Shown here piece by piece: positions 52,264-61,189 of a DNA stretch of 64,000 bases. Location of the stretch: NCBI GenBank assembly GCA_038317095.1, contig JBBQBB010000005.1, forward strand, positions 25,538 through 89,537, in the 5' to 3' direction. Each line of letters begins with the position of its first letter. Within the stretch, counting starts at the first letter, position 1. The translations under genes were made by a program, and so were the position numbers. The notes under the pieces are model-generated. The model was not told the origin of the DNA, did no database searches, and saw nothing but the letters and a program-made list of their open reading frames with translations. Source of the DNA: JAGXTF01 sp038317095 (lineage in GTDB: Bacteria > Bacteroidota > Bacteroidia > NS11-12g > UBA955).

Positions 52264-52929
52264 TTAGTCATTAAACAATCGCTTATTTTCTTTGAGAAAA
52301 GTATAATGTCCACCACCCATGGTAATTAGGCAAAAATTGGAAACACAACCAAACACGGTTTTATAATATTCGGTATTGGAATAGTAAATCAATTTATCTG
52401 CTTTTCCGTGCAGCACCAAAACATCGGCACGAACGTTTCTAAACAAATGTTGAACTTCACAAAGTGCATTTTCATGGCTGATTTTTTCATCGTTTGCCAC
52501 CCTTATAACCCTAGGAAAAACAAACGGAATATGCCTTGATCGATGGTATACGATATTGGGTATGTTTTCTCTAATCTTGGACCCAGTGAGGAGGAAATCA
52601 AAATGAGTTTTTTCACTCCTTGTGTGTCGATGCCTGCAATACAAGCCGCTATGGAACCGCCGAAAGACCTACCCAAAACTGAATATCCAATTTTGGGAAG
52701 AAAGTTACTTATTGCCTTTAAAATCAATTTTGATTGGTGCAAGATGCTCGTGTCGGCACGGCCAAATTGTGTATACCCATAACCAGACCGGTCTATGGCT
52801 ACTAGCCGAGTATGATGGGTGATGCTAGTGTCGTTCAGCAATGAATTAAAAAGAAGATACAGAACCAGGTAATCCATGGATAAGTAGGGTCATTGGCAAC
52901 AATGTATCGCCTACAACTAAAACCCTCAT
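52264..52929 (-). pseudogene. Alpha/beta-hydrolase interrupted by two frameshifts
   Basis: From the ATG at 52929 the minus strand encodes M-T-L-L-I-H-G-L-P-G-S-V-S-S-F (oxyanion H-G-x-P-G-S) and then a stop. One base later the frame continues N-S-L-L-N-D...R-S-G-Y-G, with the nucleophile elbow L-G-R-S-F-G-G-S. After F-R-L-F-F a second frame change leads to P-R-V-I-R...V-L-V-L-H-G-K-A-D-K (acid) and G-G-G-H-Y-T-F-L (His). The breaks fall in five-base A/T runs: plus 52848-52852 (one base too many) and 52516-52520 (one too few). All catalytic parts are intact once the frames are joined. It is either a very young pseudogene or a pair of homopolymer sequencing errors. Confidence 0.8.
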
Positions 52930-53181
52930 ATTTATACCTTAAACCAGAATATGATAAAACTTTTTTAGATCATTACTTATGTTTATGGCACGCAATTCTT
53001 GTCGATCTGATTTTCTAAACCGTTTCTTTTGGTAAATAGTGCAACTTGAAAAGAGCAACGTGATAAAAAGCAATATTTGAATGAAAAATCTCAATCCGAG
53101 GTATTTAAGTATAAATTTCGTTCCTTATTGCAAGCCCATTATACAAATGCGGCATTTTTTCACCAACTTTGCAGTTCTTTT

Positions 53182-54453
53182 ATGATCCATATCAACCAAT
53201 TCCGAAACAATGCAACAGAAATTATCGAACGTCTCGCTATCCGTGGTTTAGACGCTGCTGAAACTGTACACAACATTTTAAATACCGATACTGCTTCTCG
53301 TGAGGCAAGGTCGCAAATGGAACGGGATCAGAACCGGTGCAATGTGATAGCCAAGGAAATTGGTGAAATGATGAAATCTGGGAGAAAGAATGAGGCTGAA
53401 CCCTTAAAAGGCGAAAGTTCTGCATTAAAAGAAGGATTAAAATCCTTGGAAAGTAAAGTTGCTGAGCTTGAATTGGCATTGCGCGACTTGATCATTTCCT
53501 TGCCAAACACACCACAGTTGAATGTGCCCAAAGGCAAAGATGCTGAGTCGAATGTTGTTGTTTCCACCTGGGGAGCACCTGCAATCATGCCCGTTGGTGC
53601 TTTGCCACATTGGGAATTGGCAAAAAAGTATGACATTATTGATTTTGAATTGGGTGTGAAAATAGCCGGGGCTGGTTTCCCTGTGTACAAAGGCAAAGGT
53701 GCCAAATTGCAAAGAGCATTAATTAATTTCTTTTTAAACGAAGCCGATAAAGCAGGCTATATGGAAATTCAACCTCCCATTGTAGTGAATGCAGAAAGTG
53801 GTTTTGGAACTGGCCAGTTGCCAGACAAAGAAGGACAGATGTACTATATGCCGGTGGATGACTTGTACATGATTCCTACCGCAGAAGTGCCTGTAACCAA
53901 TATTTATAGAGATGTAATTTTGGAAGAGAGCCAATTGCCCATTAAAAATTGTGCATATACGCCCTGTTTTAGGAGAGAAGCCGGCAGTTATGGTGCACAT
54001 GTACGCGGACTAAACCGGTTGCACCAATTTGATAAAATTGAAATTGTACAAATTGTAAAACCCGAAACCAGCAATATGGTATTGGAAACGATGCAAGAAT
54101 ATGTGCAAAGTTTATTGCAAAAATTGGGACTGCATTACCACGTTTTGTTGCTTTGCGGCGGCGATATGGGCTTTACCAGTGCAAAAACCTATGATTTAGA
54201 AGTGTGGAGTGGTGCGCAAGAAAAATGGTTGGAGTGCAGTTCTGTAAGCAATTTTGAAGGCTTTCAAACCAATCGTTTGAAATGCAGGTATAGAAATTCA
54301 GATGGGAAAATAGAACAAACGCATTCGCTTAATGGAAGTGCTTTAGCCCTGCCTAGGATTGTTGCCGCTATTTTAGAAAACTACCAAACGGAAGATGGAA
54401 TTGTGGTGCCGGAAGTTTTAAGACCTTATACAGGGTTTGATGTGATTGATTAG
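53182..54453 (+). CDS. serS: Seryl-tRNA synthetase
   Basis: A 423-residue class II aminoacyl-tRNA synthetase. The start M-I-H-I-N-Q-F-R-N-N matches the normal SerRS N-terminus; the frame is open 35 codons upstream but with no support. The N-terminal coiled-coil arm (residues ~25-110; K-E-I-G-E-M-M-K-S...) binds the long variable arm of tRNA-Ser. Motif 2 is F-R-R-E-A-G-S-Y-G, and T-A-E-V-P-V-T-N and S-V-S-N-F-E-G-F-Q-T-N are SerRS signatures. Motif 3 is L-N-G-S-A-L-A-L-P-R. A CAACTTTG box (one mismatch to TAnnTTTG) lies 10 nt before the ATG. Confidence 0.97.
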   Translation: MIHINQFRNNATEIIERLAIRGLDAAETVHNILNTDTASREARSQMERDQNRCNVIAKEIGEMMKSGRKNEAEPLKGESSALKEGLKSLESKVAELELALRDLIISLPNTPQLNVPKGKDAESNVVVSTWGAPAIMPVGALPHWELAKKYDIIDFELGVKIAGAGFPVYKGKGAKLQRALINFFLNEADKAGYMEIQPPIVVNAESGFGTGQLPDKEGQMYYMPVDDLYMIPTAEVPVTNIYRDVILEESQLPIKNCAYTPCFRREAGSYGAHVRGLNRLHQFDKIEIVQIVKPETSNMVLETMQEYVQSLLQKLGLHYHVLLLCGGDMGFTSAKTYDLEVWSGAQEKWLECSSVSNFEGFQTNRLKCRYRNSDGKIEQTHSLNGSALALPRIVAAILENYQTEDGIVVPEVLRPYTGFDVID

Positions 54454-54457
54454 AGTT

Positions 54458-54545
54458 GAAAGGCTATAGTTAAAAGTTTAAAGTTAATCCGCCGCGGCGG
54501 AGAAAGGCTATAGTTAAAAGTTTATAGTTAATCCGCCGCGGCGGA
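54458..54545. repeat. Two tandem 44-bp units with perfect TCCGCCGCGGCGGA palindromes
   Basis: Units 54458-54501 and 54502-54545 differ at one base. Each ends in the 14-bp palindrome TCCGCCGCGGCGGA (54488-54501 and 54532-54545). A degenerate AT-rich third copy and low-complexity G/A-rich sequence continue to ~54650. The same palindrome family is near 3.8 and 6.6 kb. Confidence 0.85.
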
Positions 54546-54739
54546 GAAAGTTTAAAGGCTATAATTAAAGAGTGAAAGAATTAAAGAATGAGAGATTAAG
54601 AGTGTGAGAGAATGAAAAAGTAAAAGAATTAAAGATTGAAAGAATGATAAGCTTCATTGACTATTATTCTTGAATGAAAAATAATAAAAAATTAAACGCA
54701 TAGTATAAATTAAAAGTTTTAAATAAATAAATAATAAAA

Positions 54740-55264
54740 ATGGAAAACCTACGTTACCCAATAGGCAGATTTGATAAAGACAAAAATGATTACCAACTGG
54801 AGGAATTGTTAGGATTTGTTGTGCAGATCCAATCTTTTCCAGGTGACTTGGCTAAATTGATAAATGGGTTAACTGCTGATGATTTGAAAAAAACATACAG
54901 AGAGGGTAGTTGGAACGTGCAGCAGATCATTCACCATTTGGCAGACAGCCATATGAATGCATGGCTTCGCACCAAATTTTGTTTAACCGAAGAGAATCCT
55001 ACCATAAAACCCTACGATGAAAATGCATTTGCCGCTGGAATAGATTATGGTTTTAACCACGAGGCGAGTTATGTTTTATTGGTGGGTTTACACCAGCGCT
55101 GGAGTTTACTTTTGCTAGAATGTTTAAAAACACCGGAGCTTTTGTTGAGAACCTGGACCCATCCCGAACACGGAAAAACCTTTACCTTGGCTCAGTTGAT
55201 TGCCATGTATGCTTGGCACGGCAGGCAGCATTTGGCGCATATTGGGTTGGCGCTACAGAATTAA
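54740..55264 (+). CDS. DinB/YfiT-family putative metal-dependent transferase
   Basis: A 174-residue four-helix protein of the DinB/YfiT (bacillithiol S-transferase-like) superfamily. The three metal-binding histidines are placed as in YfiT: I-I-H-H-L-A-D-S-H in helix 2 and W-H-G-R-Q-H-L-A-H-I in helix 4. The opening R-Y-P-I-G-R-F matches the YfiT N-terminal arm. Relatives conjugate low-molecular-weight thiols such as bacillithiol to electrophiles. Bacteroidota of several lineages make bacillithiol, so this is plausible but not shown by neighbours. The start is the ATG at 54740 after an AT-rich stretch. Confidence 0.88.
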   Translation: MENLRYPIGRFDKDKNDYQLEELLGFVVQIQSFPGDLAKLINGLTADDLKKTYREGSWNVQQIIHHLADSHMNAWLRTKFCLTEENPTIKPYDENAFAAGIDYGFNHEASYVLLVGLHQRWSLLLLECLKTPELLLRTWTHPEHGKTFTLAQLIAMYAWHGRQHLAHIGLALQN

Positions 55265-55369
55265 TAACCATTAGAATTAGTATAGTCATTTTTGGCTGCC
55301 GTTGAGGAGAGTTGCCATTAAAAACAGGCATTTTTCATTCCTTAATTCGCACTTCTGTTTCTAGTTTTT

Positions 55370-55816
55370 CTATTTCATCCCCTTTATTTTGAAGAATTTA
55401 TAAATATTGTCTCCCTGAAATCCATTTATGTTGCTTTTTTTATGGAGGTTTAATTTTTTTCCTTTTATCGTCCCGCTATATTCGACATCTTTAGGTGCAA
55501 GTCCAATATTAAATTTGATTGTTTTTCCTGCAATTGTATATTTTCCCAGATGACTTTTACCTATTTCTTCTTTGTTAAACCAGTTTTTAAGATCCAATAC
55601 CTTTCCCGTAGAAGTGGCCGCAATTGCACTCCCATCTGAATAAAAGCGCAGGTATCCGCGGGTGGTATCTCCATCCTTAATTTGGAGTGGCGTTTGGTAA
55701 ATTCCATCATAAAATAGAGTTCCAGATTTTTTAGCCCCTTGAAAAAAAGCAATAAAAATGAGGCCCATTAAAATAAACAAGCCACCAAGTTTAATTGTTT
55801 TTTGCATATTCAACAT
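55370..55816 (-). CDS. Small membrane-anchored protein of unknown function
   Basis: A 148-residue protein (or 145 from the second ATG, 55807). One hydrophobic segment near the N-terminus (G-G-L-F-I-L-M-G-L-I-F-I-A-F-F) acts as anchor or signal peptide. The rest is a small beta-rich domain: I-Y-Q-T-P-L-Q-I-K-D-G-D-T-T-R-G-Y-L-R-F-Y-S-D-G-S, then K-Y-T-I-A-G-K-T-I-K-F, then V-E-Y-S-G-T-I-K-G-K-K-L-N-L. This pattern resembles lipocalin-like or META-type domains that track a compound's levels, but I cannot name the family. Single gene. Confidence 0.65.
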   Translation of the reverse strand: MLNMQKTIKLGGLFILMGLIFIAFFQGAKKSGTLFYDGIYQTPLQIKDGDTTRGYLRFYSDGSAIAATSTGKVLDLKNWFNKEEIGKSHLGKYTIAGKTIKFNIGLAPKDVEYSGTIKGKKLNLHKKSNINGFQGDNIYKFFKIKGMK

Positions 55817-56054
55817 TAAGGTTTTTATCTACTATATGCAAGTTTAGGTTTTAAAATTGTCCTCACTCGGTTGGTCTTAGCCAACGAATGTTGCAAATTA
55901 TTAGGTGAACTAAAGCGGAGAACAACCGATATGTGCCAGAGGCGGTAAATCCCAGAAGCCAAACAGTGTAGCAAATACCCTGAATCAATTTTGCTTTTTT
56001 AACAACCGCGGGCAACCATCGAAAAACAGTTGCGTCCTATATTCAGAAAAGTTT

Positions 56055-56714
56055 ATGAAGCATTATTTAATCTTACTTTATATAACCACATGCTACTTAG
56101 CCGCGCAGGCCCAAAGCCTGCAGCTTGGTCTATTGGCCAAAGAAGAAATGAATATTATTTCTATCCAAAATCAGGGTGACGTGGCTGCAAAATCTCAAAT
56201 GCAACGAATGCAGTTGCCTGCTTGGGGAATTGGTGCCTGGAAATTCATTGGCAATCATGTAGGTTTGCATGGTTCTGTGCTGTTAAGTAGGGCTTATTAC
56301 AATGTAAATTATAGCAACGGGGCAGCGGTTTTTAGCGATGCAGATATACGCTTTACCCAATCCAATTTAACCCTAGAATATTATTTTGGCACCATAGCCA
56401 ATGCGCTAAGACCCTTTTTGTTTGGTGGCGCGCAGCATTTGTACCGCCGATACGGTACAGAAAGTTTTAGAAATGCCGTTATCGCCAATTCTTATTGGCC
56501 CACCAGCAGGCTTCAAGGGCAATGGGGTGTGGGTTTAAAAATCAGTGACAATGATTTACTGGGCATTCGCATATTTGGCGGATTGCGCTATAATTTTGAT
56601 AAACAGTTGGTTTATGATAAAAAAATGAACCAAATTTTTGCAGGTATCTCGGTTTCTTGGGCGATAAAAGATGGCGCAAAAAAACCGGGAAGTAGATGCC
56701 CAGATTTCTTTTAA
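56055..56714 (+). CDS. Small outer-membrane beta-barrel protein
   Basis: A 219-residue protein with signal peptide (M-K-H-Y-L-I-L-L-Y-I-T-T-C-Y-L-A-A-Q-A-Q) and a barrel-like body. Strands alternate with Gly/Asn turns (L-G-L-L-A-K-E-E-M; F-I-G-N-H-V-G-L-H-G-S-V-L-L; F-G-G-L-R-Y-N-F). I-F-A-G-I-S-V-S-W-A ends the last clear strand. A C-terminal tail of ~15 basic residues follows. Only 19 nt separate it from the next gene, a lipoprotein, so the pair is probably an operon in the outer membrane. Function unknown. Confidence 0.72.
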   Translation: MKHYLILLYITTCYLAAQAQSLQLGLLAKEEMNIISIQNQGDVAAKSQMQRMQLPAWGIGAWKFIGNHVGLHGSVLLSRAYYNVNYSNGAAVFSDADIRFTQSNLTLEYYFGTIANALRPFLFGGAQHLYRRYGTESFRNAVIANSYWPTSRLQGQWGVGLKISDNDLLGIRIFGGLRYNFDKQLVYDKKMNQIFAGISVSWAIKDGAKKPGSRCPDFF

Positions 56715-56733
56715 ATAAATGTTTTAAAATAAA

Positions 56734-57735
56734 ATGAATAATATGAAAAATAATTGGATTTTAAAAGGAGTATTCTCCATAATTTTTGTTTCAGCTTTAT
56801 TTGCAGCCTGCAAAAAAGATAGAACTATTATTACCATTGACAACACTAGCAAAACAGTTTACTATCCGTTAAACGCTGTAAGTTTTTGGAACAATTACTT
56901 GCCAGCCAAACAAACATTTGTATTGGATGCAACAAATGGCGGTTGGATAAAGGGGAGCAAAGGCTGCAACATTTACATTGGCGCCAATTCATTAGAAGAT
57001 GCAGCAGGAATGTTGGTTGCCGGCAACGTAGATGTAGAATTGATTGAATACATGAACAAAGCTGACATGGCCTTTTCTGGCGTTACCACGGTTTCTGGAA
57101 ATCAGCTTTTGGAATCTGGAGGTATGTTTTATTTGAACATTAAAAAAGGCGGTACAGAATTAAAAATGAAAGCAGGAAAATTGGTTCAACTCATCATTCC
57201 CCAAACCAATAAAACCGCAGATGCAATGGACTTTTTTAAAGGCAATGTAAATGCTGCAGGCGATGTGAATAAAGTGAATTGGGTGTTGAAAGATTCAATT
57301 AAAGTTGTACCCAAAAAGGATACAGGACAATTTGGACGTGGAGTTTATAGTATGCAATTTAATTATTTCCAATTTGGTTTTTGTAACATTGACAGGTTTT
57401 GGGGTAAATTTAAAACCAAATGCAAAAAATTTAGAATTAAAATGCCCAAAGGTTGCAACGATACCAATAGCACCGCATTACTTTTGTTCAAAGATTACAA
57501 CTCTTGCGCTTGGTGCCAGTGGATGACAACAGAGGACCGCATTTCCACCGGTTATGAGTTGCCATCAGGCGAAACTATAAAAGTGTTGGTGTACAAAAAA
57601 ACCGGACCAGGGGACGATGATATTTCTTATCAATTGCAAGAAGTAATGATGACCTTAGACATAGAAGTGGAATTTATAGATAATTTTATTAAGACAAATA
57701 AAGCAGGTCTGGCAGATATAATAAAGGCACTTTAA
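56734..57735 (+). CDS. Lipoprotein of unknown function
   Basis: A 333-residue protein with a lipobox A-L-F-A-A-C after a signal peptide (M-K-N-N-W-I-L-K-G-V-F-S). Two ATGs (56734 and 56743) are possible. The mature chain is beta-rich (T-V-Y-Y-P-L-N-A-V-S-F-W-N-N-Y; G-G-M-F-Y-L-N-I-K-K-G-G) and contains a Cys pair in N-S-C-A-W-C-Q-W and further cysteines at C-N-I and K-C-K-K. The L-V-Q-L-I-I-P-Q-T segment resembles the junction seen in large Bacteroidota surface lipoproteins. Downstream is a strong terminator, so this closes a two-gene unit with the barrel gene. Confidence 0.72.
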   Translation: MNNMKNNWILKGVFSIIFVSALFAACKKDRTIITIDNTSKTVYYPLNAVSFWNNYLPAKQTFVLDATNGGWIKGSKGCNIYIGANSLEDAAGMLVAGNVDVELIEYMNKADMAFSGVTTVSGNQLLESGGMFYLNIKKGGTELKMKAGKLVQLIIPQTNKTADAMDFFKGNVNAAGDVNKVNWVLKDSIKVVPKKDTGQFGRGVYSMQFNYFQFGFCNIDRFWGKFKTKCKKFRIKMPKGCNDTNSTALLLFKDYNSCAWCQWMTTEDRISTGYELPSGETIKVLVYKKTGPGDDDISYQLQEVMMTLDIEVEFIDNFIKTNKAGLADIIKAL

Positions 57736-57755
57736 GGAGGTGATTGATTCATATA

Positions 57756-57789
57756 AAAGCGGGGTGCGCGTTGTACCCTGCTTTTTTTC
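57756..57789 (+). terminator. Rho-independent terminator after the lipoprotein gene
   Basis: Stem AAAGCGGGGT/ACCCTGCTTT (one G-T pair) with a 9-nt loop leads into T7. It lies about 20 nt after the stop. Confidence 0.85.
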
Positions 57790-57792
57790 TTT

Positions 57793-57800
57793 TAATTTTG
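57793..57800 (+). promoter_or_regulatory. -7 promoter element of the CBS-domain gene
   Basis: TAATTTTG fits TAnnTTTG; 18 nt to the ATG at 57819. It lies immediately after the terminator of the preceding gene. Confidence 0.5.
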
Positions 57801-57818
57801 CTGCAATAAAAGTTTTAC

Positions 57819-59192
57819 ATGCAAGTATTTAACAATATCCTAGAAACCATTGGAAATACGCCCATGGTAAGGTTAAACAAAATTACAAAAGACCTACCTT
57901 GTGAGGTTTATGCCAAGGTGGAAACGGTTAATCCTGGAAACTCCATCAAAGACCGAATGGCAGTGAAAATGATTGAAGATGCAGAAAAAGCGGGTTTGTT
58001 AAAGCCGGGCGGAACTATCATTGAAGGTACCAGTGGCAATACTGGAATGGGTTTGGCCATAGCTGCTGTGATGAAAGGGTATAAGTGTGTTTTTACCACA
58101 ACAGATAAGCAAAGCAAAGAAAAAGTAGATGCGCTAAAAGCATTTGGGGCAGAAGTAATTGTATGCCCTACGGATGTGGATCCAGATGATCCGCGGAGTT
58201 ATTACAGCGTTTCTACACGTTTGGCAAAAGAATTACCTAATGCTTGGAAACCCAACCAATATGACAATTTAAGCAATTCGACGGCCCATTACGAACAAAC
58301 GGGTCCTGAAATATGGAAACAAACCGATGGGAAAGTTACCCATTTGGTGGTTGGTGTGGGAACGGGCGGAACTATTTGTGGCACAGGGAAATTTTTGAAA
58401 GAACAGAATCCAGCTATTCAAATTTTGGGCATTGATACTTATGGTTCGGTTTTTAAAAAATACAAAGAGACTGGTATTTTTGACAAAAACGAGATTTATC
58501 CATACATAACAGAAGGTATAGGAGAGGATTTTCTGCCCAAGAATGTAGATTTTAAGGTGATTGATTATTTCGAAAAAGTAACAGACAAAGATGCCGCTGT
58601 AATGACCCGAAGGATTCCGCGAGAAGAAGGAATTTTTGTTGGAAACAGCGCGGGTTCTGCATTGGCAGGTTTGCTGCAAATGAAAGACCGCTTTAAAAAA
58701 GGGGATGTAGTCGTTATTATATTTCACGACCATGGCACCCGCTATTTGGGTAAAATGTTTAACGACGATTGGATGCGCGACCGTGGCTTTTTGCCGCCAG
58801 CACCCAAAGCTACGGCGCTAGATTTGGTAAAAGACCACAGCCATTTGCCGCTGGTAACCATAAACGAAAACGAAACCTGCGAAGCCGTGTTTGCCAAAAT
58901 GCAGAAATACGATGTTTCCCAAATACCTGTGGTGAACGACAAACGCGAATTTACAGGTGCATTAGAAGATGCAGACTTGTATGCAGCATTATTAAAGAAC
59001 CGGGAACTGTTACAATCTCCAGTTAAAAATATCATGCAAAAACCATTTCCTATTGTGCCAGGTGCAGAAAGCATTGACAAAATATCATCCCTCATAAACA
59101 AAGAGAACAATGCGGTTTTGGTGATGGATTTGGGTGGAAATTGGCATATTATTACCAAATACGATTTGATTGGTGCCATGGGAGCAGCCTGA
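57819..59192 (+). CDS. Cystathionine beta-synthase / cysteine synthase-like enzyme with CBS pair
   Basis: A 457-residue PLP enzyme of the cysteine synthase/cystathionine beta-synthase fold. The PLP lysine is K44 in N-P-G-N-S-I-K-D-R-M. The pyridoxal phosphate loop is G-T-S-G-N-T-G-M (the T/S-S-G-N-T motif), and V-G-V-G-T-G-G-T-I-C-G-T-G is the phosphate-binding Gly loop. The C-terminal ~130 residues form a pair of CBS domains (V-S-Q-I-P-V-V-N-D and N-N-A-V-L-V-M-D), which usually bind adenosyl ligands and regulate activity. It makes cystathionine from homocysteine and serine, or works as a cysteine synthase. Its own -7 box is 18 nt upstream. Single gene. Confidence 0.92.
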   Translation: MQVFNNILETIGNTPMVRLNKITKDLPCEVYAKVETVNPGNSIKDRMAVKMIEDAEKAGLLKPGGTIIEGTSGNTGMGLAIAAVMKGYKCVFTTTDKQSKEKVDALKAFGAEVIVCPTDVDPDDPRSYYSVSTRLAKELPNAWKPNQYDNLSNSTAHYEQTGPEIWKQTDGKVTHLVVGVGTGGTICGTGKFLKEQNPAIQILGIDTYGSVFKKYKETGIFDKNEIYPYITEGIGEDFLPKNVDFKVIDYFEKVTDKDAAVMTRRIPREEGIFVGNSAGSALAGLLQMKDRFKKGDVVVIIFHDHGTRYLGKMFNDDWMRDRGFLPPAPKATALDLVKDHSHLPLVTINENETCEAVFAKMQKYDVSQIPVVNDKREFTGALEDADLYAALLKNRELLQSPVKNIMQKPFPIVPGAESIDKISSLINKENNAVLVMDLGGNWHIITKYDLIGAMGAA

Positions 59193-59245
59193 CGGATTTA
59201 TTTTAAAGATTGTCGGTTGTCGCAATTTTCTTCTGAAATTGTAAT

Positions 59246-59253
59246 TAACTTTG
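59246..59253 (+). promoter_or_regulatory. -7 promoter element of the prohibitin gene
   Basis: TAACTTTG fits TAnnTTTG and lies 7 nt before the ATG at 59261. Confidence 0.5.
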
Positions 59254-59260
59254 GCGCACT

Positions 59261-60163
59261 ATGATACCATCTCTAATCCTTGGATTAATCATCCTCATTG
59301 TCTCTATCGTTTTTGGTCGTACTCCCCAATTGGCAAAATACGCCAATCCTTTAAAATTGGTGGCTTTGGCTGTCATAGTTTTGGGAATCCTTGCTTCCAG
59401 TTTTAGGCAAATAAATGTAGGTTTTGTGGGTGTAAAAAGCCTTTTTGGCAATGTTCAAGATGCCACATTAACCAGCGGTTTGCACTTGGTAAATCCTTTG
59501 ATGGAAGTAACGCAGATAGATGTAAGAACCCAAAACTACACCATGAGTGGAATTCACACTGAAGGCGAAGTGCAGGGCGATGACGCCATTCGTGTTTTGA
59601 CTTCAGATGGACTGGAGGTTACCATAGATTTAACGGTATTGTACAAAGTGCTTTCTAGCGAAACTCCCAATTTGTTGCGCGTAATTGGCGGTGATTTTAA
59701 AGATAAAATTGTGCGTCCAATTTGCCGAACCAAAATTAGAGACAATGCTGTGTATTATGAAGCCATTGCCTTGTATTCAACGAAACGCGATGAATTTCAA
59801 ACCCGCATTTACAACAGCATAGAAAGCGATTTTAAGAAAAGAGGATTGATTCTAGAGCAATTGTTGATACGCAACATTTCATTGCCAGCGGCAGTGAAAA
59901 AGAGCATTGAGGAAAAAATAAGTGCAGAACAAGATGCCCAAAAAATGCAATTTGTGTTGCAAAAAGAAAAGCAAGAAGCCGAACGCAAAAGGGTAGAAGC
60001 ACAGGGTATTGCAGATTATCAGCGCATTATCAATATAGGTTTAACCGATAAGCAGTTGCAATATGAAGCCATAAAGGCCCAATTGGAAATTGCGAAATCT
60101 CCGAATGCCAAAGTGATTATTATGGGCAAGGGAAACAGCCCGATTATTTTGGACGGCAAGTAA
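59261..60163 (+). CDS. Prohibitin/SPFH (band 7) family membrane protein
   Basis: A 300-residue protein with one or two N-terminal hydrophobic segments (I-P-S-L-I-L-G-L-I-I-L-I-V-S-I-V; L-V-A-L-A-V-I-V-L-G-I-L). The SPFH domain at ~45-210 has V-G-F-V-G-V-K-S-L-F-G, then G-L-H-L-V-N-P-L-M-E, then E-V-T-I-D-L-T-V-L-Y-K-V. A C-terminal coiled coil (A-E-Q-D-A-Q-K-M-Q-F-V-L-Q-K-E-K-Q-E-A-E-R-K-R-V) follows, and K-V-I-I-M-G-K-G-N-S-P-I-I-L-D ends the protein. These features match prohibitin-like scaffolds that assemble large membrane rings and work with proteases such as FtsH. Single gene with a -7 box 7 nt upstream. Confidence 0.9.
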   Translation: MIPSLILGLIILIVSIVFGRTPQLAKYANPLKLVALAVIVLGILASSFRQINVGFVGVKSLFGNVQDATLTSGLHLVNPLMEVTQIDVRTQNYTMSGIHTEGEVQGDDAIRVLTSDGLEVTIDLTVLYKVLSSETPNLLRVIGGDFKDKIVRPICRTKIRDNAVYYEAIALYSTKRDEFQTRIYNSIESDFKKRGLILEQLLIRNISLPAAVKKSIEEKISAEQDAQKMQFVLQKEKQEAERKRVEAQGIADYQRIINIGLTDKQLQYEAIKAQLEIAKSPNAKVIIMGKGNSPIILDGK

Positions 60164-60262
60164 CCGAGAACTGATTTTACCAGCGAAAGCAGGGTTATAT
60201 ATCCACATTGGCTGCGAATAGCGTATCTTCGTAGAAATCGCCTGCTTTAAATATTTGCCAAA

Positions 60263-61036
60263 ATGATTGTTACCGACCAAATGGGGCGAGAGATTCTTCT
60301 TTCCAAAGTTCCAGAACGTATTGTATCTTTGGTTCCATCCCAAACCGAATATTTGTATGATTTGGGCTTGGAAGAACAAATTGTAGGACAGACCTTGTAT
60401 TGCATTCACCCAGAAGAGGCATTTAGAAAATCTTATAAAATAGGTGGTACAAAAAAATTAAATTTAATTAAAATTAGGGCATTAAATCCGGATTTAATTA
60501 TTGCCAATAAAGAGGAAAACGACCAAAAACAAATTGAAGAATTGGCGTTGGAATTTCCAGTTTGGATTAGCGATATAAAAACCCTGAAAGATGCATTGGA
60601 TATGATGCAAAAATTGGGCGATATTTTGAATAAAAAAGCGGAATCCGCAGCCATAGTAAACGATATTTCCAATCAGTTTAAAATTCTACAAAAGCAAAAG
60701 ATTACCAAAACGGCATTGTACTTGATATGGCAAAAACCTTGGATGGCGGCGGGTCCCCAAACATTTATTAGTGAAATGTTGCATTTTGCGGGGTTTAACA
60801 ATGTGGTAACGGAAACTGAAACCAGGTATCCCAATTTGTTTTTTGGGGATATGGAAAACTACAAACCCGATTGTATTTTTTTAAGCACAGAACCCTTTCC
60901 TTTTAAAGAAAGCCATGTTGCAGAACTGCAAGCTGTTTTCCCCAATTCCATTGTCAAACTGGTGGATGGTGAAATTTTTAGTTGGTATGGCAGCAGGTTA
61001 AAAAAATGCGCAGATTATTTTAAAACGTTAGTGTAA
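60263..61036 (+). CDS. Helical-backbone metal/corrin substrate-binding protein (BtuF-like)
   Basis: A 257-residue ABC-type periplasmic-binding-fold protein of the BtuF/FhuD class. It begins with the cluster motif D-Q-M-G-R-E-I-L-L-S-K-V-P-E-R-I-V-S-L-V-P-S-Q-T-E-x-L-x-x-L-G-L. Then come V-G-Q-T-L-Y-C-I-H-P, the I-G-G-T-K-K-L-N-L-I-K-I and L-N-P-D-L-I-I-A-N-K-E-E-N strands, and W-Q-K-P-W-M-A-A-G. No signal peptide or lipobox is present, which is unusual for a binding protein; stand-alone cytoplasmic homologues occur in Bacteroidota. No permease or ATPase gene is near. Confidence 0.85.
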   Translation: MIVTDQMGREILLSKVPERIVSLVPSQTEYLYDLGLEEQIVGQTLYCIHPEEAFRKSYKIGGTKKLNLIKIRALNPDLIIANKEENDQKQIEELALEFPVWISDIKTLKDALDMMQKLGDILNKKAESAAIVNDISNQFKILQKQKITKTALYLIWQKPWMAAGPQTFISEMLHFAGFNNVVTETETRYPNLFFGDMENYKPDCIFLSTEPFPFKESHVAELQAVFPNSIVKLVDGEIFSWYGSRLKKCADYFKTLV

Positions 61037-61189
61037 CTATAAAAAAAAGTTGGCTTAGTTTAAGATGTTATTTTTGGTAGATATTTGTTTTAATCTACAA
61101 TTAAATTAGTTGCAAAGGTTCTAAATTTGCCTAATTGAAGAATATTTTTAATAAAACAATGCCGTTAAAAATTAAAATTGTAGGTTACA

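Noticed and set aside
54458..54545. Possible CRISPR array after serS
   Set aside because: Two 44-bp units abut directly with no variable spacers and no cas genes; a simple tandem repeat.
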